In this document: positions 1-7,419 of the stretch, one piece after another
Position numbering within the stretch: the stretch's first letter is position 1
Layout: the number at the start of each line of letters is the position of its first letter
NCBI RefSeq assembly: GCF_020164485.1
Contig: NZ_JAIQZA010000002.1
Coordinates: forward strand, 62,001 to 126,000
Reading direction: 5' to 3'
Source of the DNA: Salegentibacter tibetensis
GTDB lineage: Bacteria; Bacteroidota; Bacteroidia; Flavobacteriales; Flavobacteriaceae
Length of the DNA: 64,000 bases
Notes under the pieces: generated by a model
What the model was told of the DNA's origin: nothing
Database searches by the model: none
Seen by the model: the letters and a program-made list of their open reading frames with translations, nothing else
Position numbers and translations under genes: made by a program

Positions 1-18
1 GGCGAAAATCAGTGATAT

Positions 19-957
19 TTAAAAAGGCAAATTGCTTAAATCCACATTTCCACCGGAAATGATAAGCCCTACTTTTTTTCCGCGGAATTTCTCTTTTTCT
101 CGTAAAATCGCGGCAAAAGCTACCGCGCTGGAAGGTTCTACCACAATCTTCATTCGTTCCCAGATGAGTTTCATAGCCGCGATGATTTCATCTTCTTCTA
201 CCCTAATAATTTCAGAGACCTTATCCCTGATAATCGGGAAGTTCTTATCGCCAAGGTTTGTTTTTAGTCCGTCTGCAATGGTATTAGTAGTTTCATTGAA
301 TTCGATTTTTCCGCTTTTTAAAGAACGATAGGCATCGTCAACTTCAAAAGGTTCAGCACCAATAGTTTTGCAATTTTCAGCATAAAAATCTACGGCAAGA
401 GCTGTTCCGGCTATAAGTCCGCCACCACCTACAGGGGTGATTATCATATCCAGTTCAGGGAAATCTTCCAACAGTTCTTTTGCCGCGGTTCCCTGACCGT
501 AGATAACATTGAGGTCATTCGATGGATGTAAAAAAGTAGCACCGGTTTGCTTTTGTATTTTCTTGGCAGCTGCTTCGCGAGCTTGTAAGTTGGGTTCACA
601 TTCGGTAATTTGACCGCCATAGGTTTTAACCGCTTCTTTTTTAACCTGTGGGGCAGAAGAGGGCATCACAATATAAGCTGGGATTCCCAGACTTTTTGCC
701 GAAAGGGAAACCGCCTGTGCAAAGTTGCCCGAAGAATGCGTTACTACTCCTTTCGATCGTTCTTTATCGCTTAAAGCTAAAATTGCCGCGGTGGCACCAC
801 GCATTTTAAAAGCACCCATCTTCTGAAAATTCTCACATTTAAAGTAAATTTCAGTTTCGGCTATTTTGTTCAATAAATTTGAAGTTAATACCGGTGTGTG
901 ATGAATGTATGGGGAAATTTCTGAATGTAGTTTGGTGAATTCTTCTTTACTGATCAT
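19..957 (-). CDS. PLP-dependent serine/threonine dehydratase (IlvA/serine racemase-like)
   Basis: This 312-residue fold-type II PLP enzyme probably deaminates threonine or serine to the 2-oxo acid plus ammonia; racemase or threo-3-hydroxyaspartate lyase activity is possible in this subfamily. The Schiff-base lysine is K51 in GAFKMRGA, the substrate loop is SSGNFAQA (75-82), and the phosphate-binding glycine run is GGGG (177-180). The usual His of SSGNHAQ is Phe here, as in many serine racemase-like members. There is no C-terminal ACT regulatory domain, so it looks like a short catabolic enzyme rather than biosynthetic feedback-inhibited IlvA. It is the last of several minus-strand genes at the window edge, and its stop codon is inside the window. 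Confidence 0.88.
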   Translation of the reverse strand: MISKEEFTKLHSEISPYIHHTPVLTSNLLNKIAETEIYFKCENFQKMGAFKMRGATAAILALSDKERSKGVVTHSSGNFAQAVSLSAKSLGIPAYIVMPSSAPQVKKEAVKTYGGQITECEPNLQAREAAAKKIQKQTGATFLHPSNDLNVIYGQGTAAKELLEDFPELDMIITPVGGGGLIAGTALAVDFYAENCKTIGAEPFEVDDAYRSLKSGKIEFNETTNTIADGLKTNLGDKNFPIIRDKVSEIIRVEEDEIIAAMKLIWERMKIVVEPSSAVAFAAILREKEKFRGKKVGLIISGGNVDLSNLPF

Positions 958-1008
958 TATGACTGCTTTTTGAGCAATAAAATTAAAGAAATTTTATTCA
1001 GTAAACTA

Positions 1009-1094
1009 CCTCGGTGCAAGCCCCAAGAGGCATTATTGGAAAATATATTCTGATTTCGAGGCAGTCCCGCCTGAATGCTTCGGGCAAGCCTCGG
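1009..1094. repeat. Dispersed intergenic palindromic repeat, copy A
   Basis: An 86-bp GC-richer island begins cctcggtgcaagcc and ends cgggcaagcctcgg, so its ends are roughly inverted. The reverse complement of 45504-45592 aligns along its whole length, including the central cccgcctgaatg and cttcgggcaagcctcgg blocks. It fills the gap between the dehydratase and the universal stress gene and has no coding potential I believe in. Confidence 0.75.
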
Positions 1095-1149
1095 AGGATT
1101 TAAATCTCGATTATCGAGTAAAAAATTAAAATTGGGTTTGAAAAATACC

Positions 1150-1602
1150 TTATTTTCCTTCTTCAAAAGGAATGGAAAGAACCGGGATTTCGGCATTTTT
1201 AAATAATTCCACCGAAACACTTTCAGCAAAAAGGTTATAGAAAAAACTGTGTTTATGAGTGCCTACAATTAAAATATCGGCTTTTAGTTTTTTGGCTTCT
1301 TCAAGTACGGTTTCAACGGTAGATCCCTGGATTAAAAGCGCATCAGATTCTATGTTTTTATCGATAAACATATCTCGGATTTGCTGCAACTCCTTATGTT
1401 CGTCTTTTAGTTCATCGGCGCGCATATCCCTTATGTACTGCGGGCCTGCGTCATAACCAACAAAATCGGGATCCGGGGCGGCCACGTGGACCACCCAGAT
1501 CTTTGCCCCGAATTTTTCAGCAATACTTTCAGCATAAGACATAAGTTCTCCCACAGCGTCGTTAAAATCTACCGCTACAAGAATATTTTTAAAGGTTTTC
1601 AT
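1150..1602 (-). CDS. Universal stress protein (UspA family)
   Basis: A single-domain 150-residue Usp protein. The start MKTFKNILVAVDFNDA has the typical first beta strand followed by the nucleotide-contacting Asp. The later segment ILIVGTHKHSFF is the position where ATP-binding Usp proteins carry G-x2-G-x9-G-S/T. That full motif is not evident here, so ATP binding is doubtful. It is a cytoplasmic stress or growth-arrest protein of unknown target. It lies 17 bp downstream of the hydroxyacid dehydrogenase gene on the same strand, so co-transcription is likely. Confidence 0.88.
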   Translation of the reverse strand: MKTFKNILVAVDFNDAVGELMSYAESIAEKFGAKIWVVHVAAPDPDFVGYDAGPQYIRDMRADELKDEHKELQQIRDMFIDKNIESDALLIQGSTVETVLEEAKKLKADILIVGTHKHSFFYNLFAESVSVELFKNAEIPVLSIPFEEGK

Positions 1603-1619
1603 ATGCTGAAATTTTTAAA

Positions 1620-2549
1620 TTAATAACCTCTATCACGCTTAACCACGTTTTTAAGTTCTTCTTCGTCTTGCATTCTTTCATAATTCTCAATAATTTGAGG
1701 AACTACAGAATTTGGATGTGTAACACTGGCAACATGTGGGGTAACCCTGATTTTAGGGTGTTTCCAAAATGGGTGTTCGTCCCTTATTGGTTCTTCCCAA
1801 AAGACATCTAAAGCAGCACCAGAAAGATGGCCGTCGTCTACCTTAGCCAGTAAATCCTGTTCAACTAAATGCTCGCCACGGGCAACGTTAATAACATAGG
1901 CGCCTTCAGGTAACTTTTCAAATAACTCTTTGTCTAAAATTCTTTCGGTTTCAGGAGTTAGTGGAAGCATATTGACCAAAATGTTAGTTTGCTCCAAAAA
2001 TTCATCAAATTCATCTTCTCCCGCGAAACTCTCTACATCATCAAATTCCTTTTTGTGTTTTGAAAAACCAATTACCTGGAATCCGTTTTTCAATAAACAT
2101 TTAGCTACACTTTGTCCAAGGTTACCTATTCCTAAAATACCAACTTTAACTTCGTTATTTCTGGTGTAGGGAACCGGATCCCATTTTTCGTTTATCTGGC
2201 TCTCTCTATAATGTAAGAGGTTTCTTTGATGCGCCAGGACCAGGCTAAGAACAAAAGTCCCCATGTCTTCTGCCAGGCGATCGTCTACAACTTTGGTGAT
2301 TTTTATGTTTTCCGGAAGCTCAGCATCACTGGTAATATGGTCTACCCCGGCGCCCATTGAGGCAACCACTTTTAGGTTCGGGTAATTCTGAAAAATCCCG
2401 CGAGGATGGTTCCAGCTTAAGGCAAATTCCACCTCTTCCTTATCGTGGTCTTCGGGATATACATAAACATTTAAACCCGGATGTTGATTTTTTAAAGCTT
2501 CAACCCAAGCTTCCGGGTCTTTACCCGGACTAACTACTAAAAATGACAT
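1620..2549 (-). CDS. Glyoxylate/hydroxypyruvate reductase (GhrA-like D-2-hydroxyacid dehydrogenase)
   Basis: This 309-residue NAD(P)H-dependent reductase reduces glyoxylate or hydroxypyruvate to the corresponding hydroxyacid. The nucleotide-binding motif GILGIGNLGQS lies in the middle of the protein. The catalytic Arg is in VINVARGEHLV, and the acidic and His catalytic residues follow in the EEPIRDEHPFW and VTPHVAS segments, which is the GhrA pattern. It has family-typical length. The neighbouring Usp and acyl-CoA dehydrogenase genes on the same strand give no clear pathway clue. Confidence 0.87.
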   Translation of the reverse strand: MSFLVVSPGKDPEAWVEALKNQHPGLNVYVYPEDHDKEEVEFALSWNHPRGIFQNYPNLKVVASMGAGVDHITSDAELPENIKITKVVDDRLAEDMGTFVLSLVLAHQRNLLHYRESQINEKWDPVPYTRNNEVKVGILGIGNLGQSVAKCLLKNGFQVIGFSKHKKEFDDVESFAGEDEFDEFLEQTNILVNMLPLTPETERILDKELFEKLPEGAYVINVARGEHLVEQDLLAKVDDGHLSGAALDVFWEEPIRDEHPFWKHPKIRVTPHVASVTHPNSVVPQIIENYERMQDEEELKNVVKRDRGY

Positions 2550-2578
2550 TCTTATCTATTTTTTTGAATGGTTTATAT

Positions 2579-3943
2579 TTAGCTCACAAAGGCACTGTAC
2601 CCTGTAATGGCACGGCCTACAATGAGCGAATTAATTTCTTTTGTTCCTTCGTAACTATAAATGGCTTCAGCATCGGCTACAAAACGTGCTACGTCGTATT
2701 CAAGGAGAATTCCGTTGCCGCCCATAACTTCACGGGCACGACTCACCACATCTCTTGTGCGCATACTACAGAAAACCTTCGCTAAAGACGCGTGTTCATC
2801 TGTGAGTAAGTCGGCATCCTGCATTTCAGATAGTCTGAAAACTAAAGTTTGCATCGCGGTAAGGTTGGAAAGCATTTCTACCAAATGATTTTGAATTAAT
2901 TGATAAGAAGCGATTGGCCTTCCAAATTGTTCTCTTTTCCGGGTGTATTTTAGCGCGCTTTCATAAGCTCCACGTGCACAACCAACCGCCTGCCAGGCTA
3001 CTCCCGCACGGGTCATTCTAAGCACTTTTGCGGTATCTTTAAATGAATCGGCTTTTTGCAGCCTGTCACTTTCGGGCACTATACAATCCGTTAAAGTAAT
3101 AATGGCGTTTTGCACAATTCGCAGGGCCATTTTATCCTCCATTTTTTCTGCCTTATATCCGGGGTTTCCTTTTCTTACAAGAAAACCTTTAACCTGGTTG
3201 CTATCTTCATCCCGTGCCCAAATGATAATCACATCGGCAAAAGTGGCGTTACCAATCCATTTTTTCTGTCCGTTTAAGATCCAGTTCTCGCCATCAAACT
3301 TGCAGGTTGTTTCGAGCCCGCCGGCTACGCCAGAACCCACATTAGGTTCGGTAAGTCCAAAAGCACCAATAGCATCCAGTTTTTGCATCTTCGGAAGCCA
3401 TTCCTGCTTTTGCTCTTCGCTGCCGCATAAGTAAATAGACCCCATTGCAAGTCCGCTGTGCACTCCAAAAAAAGTAGAGATTGAAACATCTACGCGGGCA
3501 ATTTCCTGCGCTATGATGCCTTCCATTAAAAATGGAAGGTTAGGACAACCATAGCCTTCATAGGGCACGCCTGTTATATTTAGTTTTTTGAACTTTTCAA
3601 TGATCTCGTGCGGAAATTTAGCACGGTTCCAATAGTCGTTTACCAAAGGTCGAACTTCATCTTCCATAAAATTGCGCACATCCATTTGGAGCTGGCGTTG
3701 CTCATCGGTAAGCTTAAGGTCTAAATTGTAAAAATCGCCGGTAATGGGAGGAAGGTCACTTTGGCCTTTTTTGCGTTTGGTTTTTAACATTTTCATCAAA
3801 CCCTTGAGTTGCCGCTCATCTAGCTGGCCCAAACTTTTCATTGCTTCTGAAAGATCTATTTGCTCATTTATTTTGGCCAGCTGATCCATATCAACCGACT
3901 TTAATAGGTTGAAGGTGTTTTTTACTTTTCTAAAAACAGACAT
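2579..3943 (-). CDS. Acyl-CoA dehydrogenase, glutaryl-CoA dehydrogenase-like
   Basis: A 454-residue FAD flavoenzyme. An unusual N-terminal extension of about 75 residues (rich in Lys, Leu and Asp, ending near LPPITGDFYNLD) precedes the acyl-CoA dehydrogenase N, M and C domains. The middle domain has AFGLTEPNVGSG. The C-terminal YEGTKEINSLIVGRAITG matches the glutaryl-CoA dehydrogenase catalytic-Glu segment (YEGT..I..L..GRAITG). The likely reaction is oxidation of a short or branched acyl-CoA, with electrons passed to ETF. Glutaryl-CoA as substrate is suggested by that motif but not proven, since no lysine-degradation genes are adjacent. Confidence 0.85.
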   Translation of the reverse strand: MSVFRKVKNTFNLLKSVDMDQLAKINEQIDLSEAMKSLGQLDERQLKGLMKMLKTKRKKGQSDLPPITGDFYNLDLKLTDEQRQLQMDVRNFMEDEVRPLVNDYWNRAKFPHEIIEKFKKLNITGVPYEGYGCPNLPFLMEGIIAQEIARVDVSISTFFGVHSGLAMGSIYLCGSEEQKQEWLPKMQKLDAIGAFGLTEPNVGSGVAGGLETTCKFDGENWILNGQKKWIGNATFADVIIIWARDEDSNQVKGFLVRKGNPGYKAEKMEDKMALRIVQNAIITLTDCIVPESDRLQKADSFKDTAKVLRMTRAGVAWQAVGCARGAYESALKYTRKREQFGRPIASYQLIQNHLVEMLSNLTAMQTLVFRLSEMQDADLLTDEHASLAKVFCSMRTRDVVSRAREVMGGNGILLEYDVARFVADAEAIYSYEGTKEINSLIVGRAITGYSAFVS

Positions 3944-4279
3944 AAGGTGTTTGATTGGTGTAGTAATAAAATTAGGAATTAAAACTGCGTCCGGTTGTTA
4001 AAGCTTTCCGAAGAAATGACTAAAAATCCACATCGTTTTAGCAATTGAATAAAACATCGTTTTAGTAAGATTCCGGTAGAAAAATTTCAGTACTCTAATC
4101 TTCAGAAGTTATATCTTGATTTGCAGTAGTTGAGAGAGAGCAAATTTTACAGGATGGGGAAAAACCCTTGGTTTTTAGAAGCTGCATCTAATTCACTAAA
4201 CTTTAGCATGTTATATTTCTAATGAAATGGTTTGTGTCGTAAATTAAGACTGAATAATTAAAAATTAAATTGAAAAGAC
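3944..4279. other. Intergenic region between divergent genes
   Basis: This 336-bp AT-rich gap lies between the divergent acyl-CoA dehydrogenase and SRPBCC genes. A 12-bp direct repeat acatcgttttag occurs at 4030-4041 and 4054-4065, 24 bp apart. A TATATTTC element at 4212-4219 resembles the flavobacterial -7 box and could serve the rightward gene. No RNA gene or ORF was recognised. Confidence 0.4.
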
Positions 4280-5095
4280 ATGGAACCAGAAAACGAAAAA
4301 AAAACTAACCCAGGAAATTCAAAAAGACCTGAAACAGGGAGCGATTTTGATAAGAGAAATGTTTCAAATTCAGGGAGAACTGAAACAGGTGGCGAAGCGT
4401 ACGACAAAAATTTGTCTAACAAGAAAGGGTCTGAATCCAGCAGCGAAGCAAAAAAGTGGAAATCTAAAGACCGGGATCACGATAATCAAGGAGACTGGCT
4501 CTCCACAATTCGTGAAAACAAAAAAGGTATTTTGGGTGTATTAGGCGCTGTTGTTGGCGGGGCATTGTTATATAAAGGCGCCAAAGGAATGGGAACTTCT
4601 AACAAGAGGAGTAGTAAAAGTGTGACTGCAACCAGTAAATCGACCATTAACCAACCCAGGGAAAAATTATATGCATACTGGAGAAACCTGGAGAACCTGC
4701 CTAAATTTATGAGTCACATAAAAGAAGTAAGGGAAATTGGAAACAATAGATCTCAATGGATAGCTAAAATCCCGGGAGGTTTAGGTACGATTGAATGGGA
4801 TGCTGAAATACTTCAGGAAAGGACAAATCATTTATTAATGTGGAGATCCTTGCCGGGCTCAGAAATAGAGAATTCCGGGGAAGTAAGATTTGAGATCGAC
4901 CCTAAAGGAAGAGGTACTATAGTGGAAACCACAATTACTTACAAGCCACCGGCAGGTGATGCGGGAGGTTTTGCAGCAAAACTCGTCAATCCCGCATTTG
5001 AAAAGATCGTAAAAAAAGACCTTAAGGAATTTAAGAAATTGATGGAGAGTGGTGGCGCTGAAAAAGGAAGAAGCAAATCATCTTCCACAGTTTAA
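4280..5095 (+). CDS. SRPBCC (polyketide cyclase/dehydrase-like) membrane-anchored protein
   Basis: This 271-residue protein has three parts. Residues 1-75 are a hydrophilic low-complexity segment rich in Asn, Lys, Ser and Glu. Residues about 84-103 (GILGVLGAVVGGALLYKGAK) form a glycine-rich hydrophobic helix. Residues about 125-260 are an SRPBCC domain with KLYAYWRNLENLPKFMSHIK and WRSLPGSEIENSGEVRF. Such proteins occur widely in Bacteroidota and often respond to stress, but their ligand is unknown. It stands alone, with a strong terminator 25 bp after the stop codon. Confidence 0.75.
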   Translation: MEPENEKKTNPGNSKRPETGSDFDKRNVSNSGRTETGGEAYDKNLSNKKGSESSSEAKKWKSKDRDHDNQGDWLSTIRENKKGILGVLGAVVGGALLYKGAKGMGTSNKRSSKSVTATSKSTINQPREKLYAYWRNLENLPKFMSHIKEVREIGNNRSQWIAKIPGGLGTIEWDAEILQERTNHLLMWRSLPGSEIENSGEVRFEIDPKGRGTIVETTITYKPPAGDAGGFAAKLVNPAFEKIVKKDLKEFKKLMESGGAEKGRSKSSSTV

Positions 5096-5120
5096 TTGCA
5101 ATATCCTATAATTTAAAATG

Positions 5121-5156
5121 AAAAACCCCGCAGGTTTTAAATTCTGCGGGGTTTTT
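5121..5156. terminator. Bidirectional rho-independent terminator
   Basis: A perfect 13-bp stem, aaaaaccccgcag (5121-5133) with ctgcggggttttt (5144-5156), and a 10-nt loop. It has A and U tracts on both sides and lies between the convergent SRPBCC and metK genes, so it can serve both. Confidence 0.92.
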
Positions 5157-5174
5157 ATATAGTGAGTTTCCGGT

Positions 5175-6431
5175 TTACAAATTAAAAGCCTTTTTTACCT
5201 TATCTACATAATCCAGTTTTTCCCAGGTAAATAATTCAACTTCTTTCTTTATTTCTCCTGAATATGGACTTTTAAAGATCTTGGTAATGGTTCTTGGTTC
5301 TTTTCCCATATGCCCGTATGCGGCAGTTTCACGATAAATAGGGTTTCTAAGTTTCAGGCGGTTTTCAATGGCCCAGGGTCGCATATCAAAAATTTCAGCA
5401 ATTTTTTTAGCGATTTCCCCATCTTTCATATCCACTTTAGAAGTTCCATAAGTTTCTACTGAAATTGAAGTTGGTTTTACCACTCCAATGGCGTAAGAAA
5501 CCTGCACTAAAACTTCGTCTGCAAGTCCCGCAGCAACCAGGTTTTTTGCAACGTGACGTGAAGCATAAGCAGCAGACCGATCAACTTTACTAGGGTCTTT
5601 CCCAGAGAATGCCCCGCCACCATGAGCGCCTTTTCCGCCGTAGGTGTCTACGATTATTTTTCTTCCGGTAAGTCCGGCATCGCCGTGAGGCCCACCAATC
5701 ACGAATTTTCCGGTAGGGTTTATATGATAAGTGATTTCATCATTAAATAGCTTTTGAACATATTCCGGCAATTGCTCTTTTACCCGCGGAATAAGAATTT
5801 CAAGAATATCTTTCTTGATCTTTTTCAGCATCTTATCATCATCCTTGTCAAAATCATCGTGCTGGGTAGAAACCACAATAGCTACAATTTTCTGCGGAAC
5901 ATTATCATCGCTATATTCAATAGTAACCTGGCTTTTAGAATCCGGACGCAAATAAGGAATATCCCTTCCTTCACGCCTTAATTTTGCCAGTTCGATAAGT
6001 ATTTTGTGAGAAATATCTAATGCCAGGGGCATATAGTTTTCGGTTTCGTTGGTAGCATAGCCAAACATCATTCCCTGGTCCCCGGCGCCTTGTTCTTCTT
6101 TGTTTTTCCTGTCAACTCCCTGATTTATATCCTGGGATTGTTCGTGGATTAAAGAAATAACTCCGCAGGAATCTCCGCTAAATTTATAAGCGCCTTTGGT
6201 ATAACCAATATCATTGATTACTTCCCGGGCAATGTTTTGCACGTCTAGATAGGTGTCGCTTTTAACCTCACCGGCAAGAACCACCTGGCCAGTAGTTACT
6301 AAAGTTTCGCAGGCAACTTTAGAATTTTCATCAAATGCAAGGAAATTATCTAGTAACGTATCGCTAATCTGATCGGCGATTTTATCGGGGTGTCCTTCAG
6401 AAACACTTTCTGAAGTAAATAAATAAGCCAT
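5175..6431 (-). CDS. metK: S-adenosylmethionine synthetase
   Basis: A 418-residue enzyme converting methionine and ATP to SAM. All signature motifs are present: [14 protein letters not shown] near residue 12, the ATP-binding [12 protein letters not shown] near 115, and the phosphate-binding [19 protein letters not shown] near 275. It has an extra lysine- and aspartate-rich loop ([15 protein letters not shown]), as is common in Bacteroidota MetK. The start ATG at 6431 is preceded by a SAM-II-like riboswitch. It is the SAM-making end of the methionine pathway encoded around it. Confidence 0.97.
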   Translation of the reverse strand: MAYLFTSESVSEGHPDKIADQISDTLLDNFLAFDENSKVACETLVTTGQVVLAGEVKSDTYLDVQNIAREVINDIGYTKGAYKFSGDSCGVISLIHEQSQDINQGVDRKNKEEQGAGDQGMMFGYATNETENYMPLALDISHKILIELAKLRREGRDIPYLRPDSKSQVTIEYSDDNVPQKIVAIVVSTQHDDFDKDDDKMLKKIKKDILEILIPRVKEQLPEYVQKLFNDEITYHINPTGKFVIGGPHGDAGLTGRKIIVDTYGGKGAHGGGAFSGKDPSKVDRSAAYASRHVAKNLVAAGLADEVLVQVSYAIGVVKPTSISVETYGTSKVDMKDGEIAKKIAEIFDMRPWAIENRLKLRNPIYRETAAYGHMGKEPRTITKIFKSPYSGEIKKEVELFTWEKLDYVDKVKKAFNL

Positions 6432-6489
6432 ATTTTTAAATTAGTTTAAAAAATACGGGTTGAATTTGACGAAAAGCTAAGGGAGTAGT

Positions 6490-6565
6490 GATACTGCTTT
6501 AGCATTTTTCTTATACTTTTTTAAAAGCATAAAAGGGTTGCAATCAGTCAAATCCTTCCCTTTAT
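6490..6565 (-). promoter_or_regulatory. SAM-II-like riboswitch upstream of metK
   Basis: Read on the minus strand, P1 aaaggg...cccttt (5' arm at 6563-6558) encloses the loop gatttgactgattgca. After a small extra hairpin come aaaatgctaaagcag (ending near 6494). These match the SAM-II signature (GATTTaAC...TTGCA in the loop, then AAATG..GCTAAA), so the RNA probably folds as the SAM-II H-type pseudoknot with an additional stem. A -7 box TACATTTG on the minus strand (6577-6584) would start transcription just upstream of P1. SAM-II switches usually hide the ribosome start region and repress when SAM is high. I matched motifs by eye; a covariance search was not possible. Confidence 0.72.
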
Positions 6566-6844
6566 TAATTCGGGTACAAATGTATAAAAATAACCCAAAC
6601 TCAAACTTTCTTTAACTTTCTTTTTCTTTCTGTTGAAATGCTTTGGAAATTAACCTGGGTGGTGAAATATTTAAAGATGATTTTATACTTCTGAAGTAGA
6701 GCCTGTTAGATTTAGTTTTTGATTGGTAATTGAATTATAAATAATTTTGATGCGATTAAATTATTGATTACTCATTTTAAATCGATAATAATTTTTTTTT
6801 CATAAAAATGAAGTTTGGGTTTGGTTATTAAAAATTTCTGCCCT

Positions 6845-6852
6845 TATCTTTG
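6845..6852 (+). promoter_or_regulatory. TAnnTTTG -7 promoter element of the met operon
   Basis: TATCTTTG matches the Bacteroidota -7 consensus exactly, with a TTTG-containing -33 region (ggtttgg) upstream. Transcription would begin near 6858, about 15 nt before the first leader ORF. Confidence 0.7.
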
Positions 6853-6872
6853 TACCAAACAAAACAACTAAA

Positions 6873-6944
6873 ATGTACCAGGTAATTTGCAATATGATGC
6901 GTATGATGATGGGGAGGACTTCCGCAGCGCGCTCAATTGCTTAA
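6873..6944 (+). CDS. Methionine-rich leader peptide 1 (attenuator)
   Basis: A 23-codon ORF that starts MYQVICNMMRMMMG. It holds six Met codons, five of them within six codons (8, 9, 11, 12, 13). It begins about 15 nt after the predicted transcription start and ends 21 nt before a strong terminator. The sequence gcagcg (6924-6929) near its 3' end can pair with cgctgc (6973-6978) in the terminator's 5' arm. If ribosomes stall on the Met codons when charged tRNA-Met is scarce, this pairing would allow readthrough; completing translation would cover it and permit termination. The architecture is read directly from sequence; the mechanism is inferred from classical amino-acid attenuation. Confidence 0.75.
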   Translation: MYQVICNMMRMMMGRTSAARSIA

Positions 6945-6965
6945 TCCTGAAAAGATATAAATTGC

Positions 6966-6996
6966 AAAAAGCCGCTGCCAATCGCAGCGGCTTTTT
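6966..6996 (+). terminator. Attenuator terminator 1 of the met operon
   Basis: A perfect 13-bp stem, aaaaagccgctgc (6966-6978) with gcagcggcttttt (6984-6996), and a 5-nt loop caatc. It ends in a run of T and follows Met leader 1. The 5' arm has an alternative partner inside the leader ORF. Confidence 0.85.
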
Positions 6997-7009
6997 GCGT
7001 TTAAAGAGA

Positions 7010-7047
7010 GTCATTTCCGTCCCGATAGTTGTCGGGAGCGGAAATCC
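7010..7047. repeat. Dispersed short inverted repeat (TTTCCG family)
   Basis: An imperfect palindrome from gtcatttccg to cggaaatcc with inner arms cccgata/tgtcggg. Relatives lie at 7101-7148 and 7336-7360, all within the leader of the met operon. They look like mobile intergenic palindromes rather than regulatory structures. Confidence 0.6.
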
Positions 7048-7100
7048 AAATAAAGAAAATAAGATTCCTGTAAAGAGAGAAATTTAAAATAAGTAAATAA

Positions 7101-7148
7101 GATTCCCGTCTTTACTGAAATAAATTCAGCACAAGATGCGGGAATGAC
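7101..7148. repeat. Dispersed inverted repeat (TCATTCCCG family)
   Basis: Outer arms gattcccg and cgggaatgac flank inner arms ctgaa/ttcag. This resembles the common intergenic palindromes of flavobacteria and lies between the two Met leader units. Confidence 0.6.
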
Positions 7149-7160
7149 AAAAATTAAAAG

Positions 7161-7259
7161 ATGAAAAATATTAAGGCAATAAATAATATGATGATGCGCA
7201 CTATGATGATGTGTATGTGTATGCGACACATGAAATGCTATTGCCAAAACCGAATGTAA
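7161..7259 (+). CDS. Methionine/cysteine-rich leader peptide 2 (attenuator)
   Basis: A 32-codon ORF starting MKNIKAINNMMMRTMMMCMC. It contains 11 Met and 4 Cys codons, with MMM twice and alternating M/C at 15-21. Immediately after this tract, gctattgccaa (7237-7247) can pair with ttggtaatagc (7294-7304) over 11 bp with one G-U. That pairing takes the loop and the end of the 5' arm of the terminator at 7289-7324. Ribosome stalling on Met or Cys codons would favour this antiterminator. The His-rich ORF on the opposite strand here is only the complement of the ATG/TGT run. Confidence 0.75.
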   Translation: MKNIKAINNMMMRTMMMCMCMRHMKCYCQNRM

Positions 7260-7288
7260 CTTAGTTTGTTTAGAGTTCAATTTAAAGG

Positions 7289-7324
7289 TCCCCTTGGTAA
7301 TAGCTGCTTAAGGGGATTTTTTTT
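7289..7324 (+). terminator. Attenuator terminator 2 of the met operon
   Basis: Stem tcccctt (7289-7295) with aagggga (7310-7316), a 14-nt loop, then eight T residues. It lies 95 bp before the metY start and competes with the pairing from Met leader 2. Confidence 0.8.
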
Positions 7325-7335
7325 ATTAAAACATT

Positions 7336-7360
7336 GTCATTTCCGCGCAGGCGGAAATCC
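7336..7360. repeat. Short inverted repeat (TTTCCG family)
   Basis: gtcatttccgc...gcggaaatcc with a four-base loop. It is the third member of the family in this leader region. Confidence 0.55.
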
Positions 7361-7419
7361 AAAAACAAAAATCAAGCTTCAAAAAAGAAGCAAAACAAAA
7401 CTTTAAAAAACTAGAAATT

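Noticed and set aside
957-1229. 90-codon minus-strand ORF between the dehydratase and Usp genes
   Set aside because: It covers a dispersed repeat and overlaps the Usp gene in another frame. The composition is not protein-like.
6887-7087. 66-codon plus-strand ORF over the met leader
   Set aside because: It is a shifted frame of Met leader 1 and runs through the terminator hairpin and a repeat. The Met-rich frame fits the promoter and terminator much better.
7011-7280. His-rich minus-strand ORF (HTHTHHHSAHHH) as a metal-binding protein
   Set aside because: The His codons are simply the complement of the ATG/TGT runs of Met leader 2. The ORF spans repeats and a terminator.
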